Shown piece by piece: positions 6,138 to 6,530 of a stretch of 6,530 bases of DNA. The notes under the pieces are model-generated. The model was not told the origin of the DNA and did not search any database. It saw only the letters and a list, made by a program, of their open reading frames with translations. A program made the position numbers and the translations under genes. Each line of letters opens with the position of its first letter. Position 1 is the stretch's first letter. Origin of the DNA: Ornithoclostridium faecigallinarum (GTDB lineage Bacteria > Bacillota > Clostridia > Christensenellales > UBA3700); the NCBI GenBank assembly GCA_018713665.1, contig DVOI01000027.1:1-6530 (forward strand), given 5' to 3'.

Positions 6138-6157
6138 AAAAAACACGCCCGGAGGCG
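6138..6157 (-). terminator. Likely intrinsic terminator upstream of the NimA-like gene
   Basis: Read on the minus strand, CGCC, loop TCCG, GGCG is followed by TG and six T (6143-6138). Further pairing is possible between an AAAAC about 15 bases upstream of the stem (6173-6169) and GTTTT within the tract. It lies 25-44 bases after the stop of the small open frame at 6182 and would insulate the NimA-like promoter from upstream transcription. Confidence 0.45.
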
Positions 6158-6181
6158 AGCTTTGCGCGGTTTTCAATAGCG

Positions 6182-6361
6182 TTATCGATCACTCGACTGC
6201 TCGAACATGTTGTTCCCAAAAGATATCGAGCGAATGTCGGCATAACGGCTTATGACCGCTACGCCGAAGTTCTCTAAAAGCGCACGTCTTTGGCACATTG
6301 CACGCAAGCAAAATATGCCATTTTGGCACATTTTTATAACAAGACTATGCCATTTTGGCAT
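6182..6361 (-). CDS. Possible small open frame (49-59 aa) inside a self-contained unit
   Basis: The minus strand holds an open frame of 59 codons from ATG 6361 to TAA 6184-6182. Further in-frame ATGs lie at 6331 and 6298; each ATG falls at the start of a copy of the TGCCAAA repeat, so the N-terminus is itself repetitive (MPKWH, MCQNG, MCQRR). The predicted -10 at 6365-6370 would start RNA near 6358, favouring ATG 6331 and a 49-residue peptide. The C-terminal half (LLENFGVAVISRY then ADIRSISFGNNM) looks compatible with a folded protein and has no membrane segment. There is no Shine-Dalgarno before any of the three starts. A terminator-like hairpin follows the stop closely. I recognise no family. 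It could equally be a non-coding RNA or a repeat element with a chance frame. Confidence 0.3.
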   Translation of the reverse strand: MPKWHSLVIKMCQNGIFCLRAMCQRRALLENFGVAVISRYADIRSISFGNNMFEQSSDR

Positions 6362-6413
6362 ATTATTATAACACGACTATGCCGGTTTGGCACTTTTCAA
6401 AAGCGGATATGCC
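6291..6413. repeat. Tandem palindrome array, 32-bp period
   Basis: TATGCC occurs at 6314, 6346, 6378 and 6408 (steps 32, 32, 30), and TGGCA at 6291, 6324, 6356 and 6388 (steps 33, 32, 32). Units 6314-6345 and 6346-6377 match at 29 of 32 positions. Unit 6378-6409 keeps only the palindrome part. In units 1 and 2 the palindrome is TGCCA-TTT-TGGCA (6316-6328, 6348-6360); in unit 3 it is TGCC-GGTT-TGGCA (6380-6392). A 32-bp step is close to three helical turns, so bound proteins would sit on one DNA face. The units are contiguous with no unique spacers, so this is not a CRISPR array. Confidence 0.75.
6333..6393 (-). promoter_or_regulatory. Two tandem extended -10 promoters overlapped by the palindromes
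   Basis: On the minus strand GTGCCA (6393-6388), 17 bases and TATAAT (6370-6365) form one candidate promoter. ATGCCA (6361-6356), 17 bases and TATAAA (6338-6333) form another exactly 32 bases downstream. Both have TG one base before the -10 (TGtTATAAT, TGtTATAAA). The -35 of each lies over the edge of a palindrome, and the start site of the first (near 6358) falls inside the next palindrome. This is a layout expected for repression by a protein binding the palindromes. Confidence 0.4.
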
Positions 6414-6434
6414 GTCAGCCTGTCCGAAACAAAC

Positions 6435-6462
6435 AGACGCGGCGCCTTTCGGAGCCGCGTCT
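6435..6462. terminator. Strong hairpin, probable terminator of a minus-strand gene entering from the right
   Basis: AGACGCGGC (6435-6443) pairs perfectly with GCCGCGTCT (6454-6462); the 10-base centre can add CC/GG pairs. On the minus strand it is followed by TGTTTGTTTC-like T-rich DNA, and on the plus strand by a weaker CTTTCTCGCTTT. It lies 24 bases past the stop at 6487, which fits a minus-strand terminator, though plus-strand use cannot be excluded. Confidence 0.6.
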
Positions 6463-6486
6463 TTCTCGCTTTAATCGGCAAAATTT

Positions 6487-6530
6487 TTATATCTCTACCA
6501 TAAACACGGGCAGCGACGGCAACTTGACGA
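6487..6530 (-). CDS. Possible C-terminal tail of a gene entering from the right edge
   Basis: On the minus strand the frame from the edge reads VKLPSLPVFMVEI and then TAA (6489-6487), 13 residues in view. It is called only because a strong hairpin terminator follows 24 bases after the stop. Nothing can be said about function. A different minus-strand frame is also open from the edge but runs through the hairpin, so it is less likely. Confidence 0.35.
   Translation of the reverse strand, partial: VKLPSLPVFMVEI

Noticed and set aside
5618..6277. 219-codon plus-strand frame opposite the NimA-like gene
   Set aside because: It is antisense to a well-matched family protein and crosses the NimA promoter and a terminator-like hairpin; no own promoter or Shine-Dalgarno seen.
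6208..6372. Short plus-strand frames starting with ATG at 6208 and 6252
   Set aside because: 12 and 39 codons, no Shine-Dalgarno, no promoter on that strand, and the longer one is largely repeat DNA rich in Trp, His and Phe.
6314..6413. CRISPR array
   Set aside because: The repeated units are contiguous, with no unique spacers, only three copies and no cas genes in view.

Overview
The window is bacterial DNA with tightly packed genes, ATG/GTG starts, purine-rich Shine-Dalgarno sites, sigma-70-type promoters and hairpin-plus-T-run terminators. The gene content (DUF368/PopT, GrpB/UPF0157, NimA-like flavoprotein, Pr6Pr/AIG1-like membrane protein, GH29 fucosidase) suggests a Bacillota/Clostridia-type organism, possibly an uncultured gut lineage. 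That placement is an inference and no marker gene is present. Most coding DNA is GC-rich (about 65% by hand count over 1141-1260). The left-edge gene is clearly lower (about 42% over 61-300).

Layout. Left edge (1-494, minus): the N-terminal part of a P-loop ATPase of the AAA_15/AAA_21 (SMC-like) type. An AT-rich divergent promoter region (495-685) holds a perfect 8+1+8 palindrome. It separates the ATPase from a one-gene transcription unit (686-1678, plus) for an intracellular, catalytic-domain-only GH29 alpha-L-fucosidase. A two-way terminator (1685-1715) ends the fucosidase and the converging minus-strand operon. That operon encodes PopT, the DUF368 polyprenyl-phosphate translocase (4084-3092), followed by an unrecognised four-helix membrane protein (3068-1734) built as an internal tandem duplication.

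Further right, all on the minus strand, a NimA-like flavin-binding protein (6082-5609) overlaps by 4 bases (ATGA) a six-helix Pr6Pr/AIG1-like membrane protein (5612-4851). A GrpB/UPF0157 nucleotidyltransferase-fold protein (4758-4183) follows. The promoters of the NimA-like gene and popT lie so close to their ATG codons that both mRNAs look leaderless or nearly so.

The right end (6083-6530) is the least ordinary part. Three tandem units with an exact 32-bp period each carry a TGCC...GGCA palindrome, with extended -10 promoters in the same phase. They precede a 49-59 codon open frame that ends just before a terminator-like hairpin. Together these look like a small self-contained transcription unit. 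To its right, a hairpin (6435-6462) and a short open tail (6487-6530) suggest the end of another minus-strand gene entering from beyond the window.
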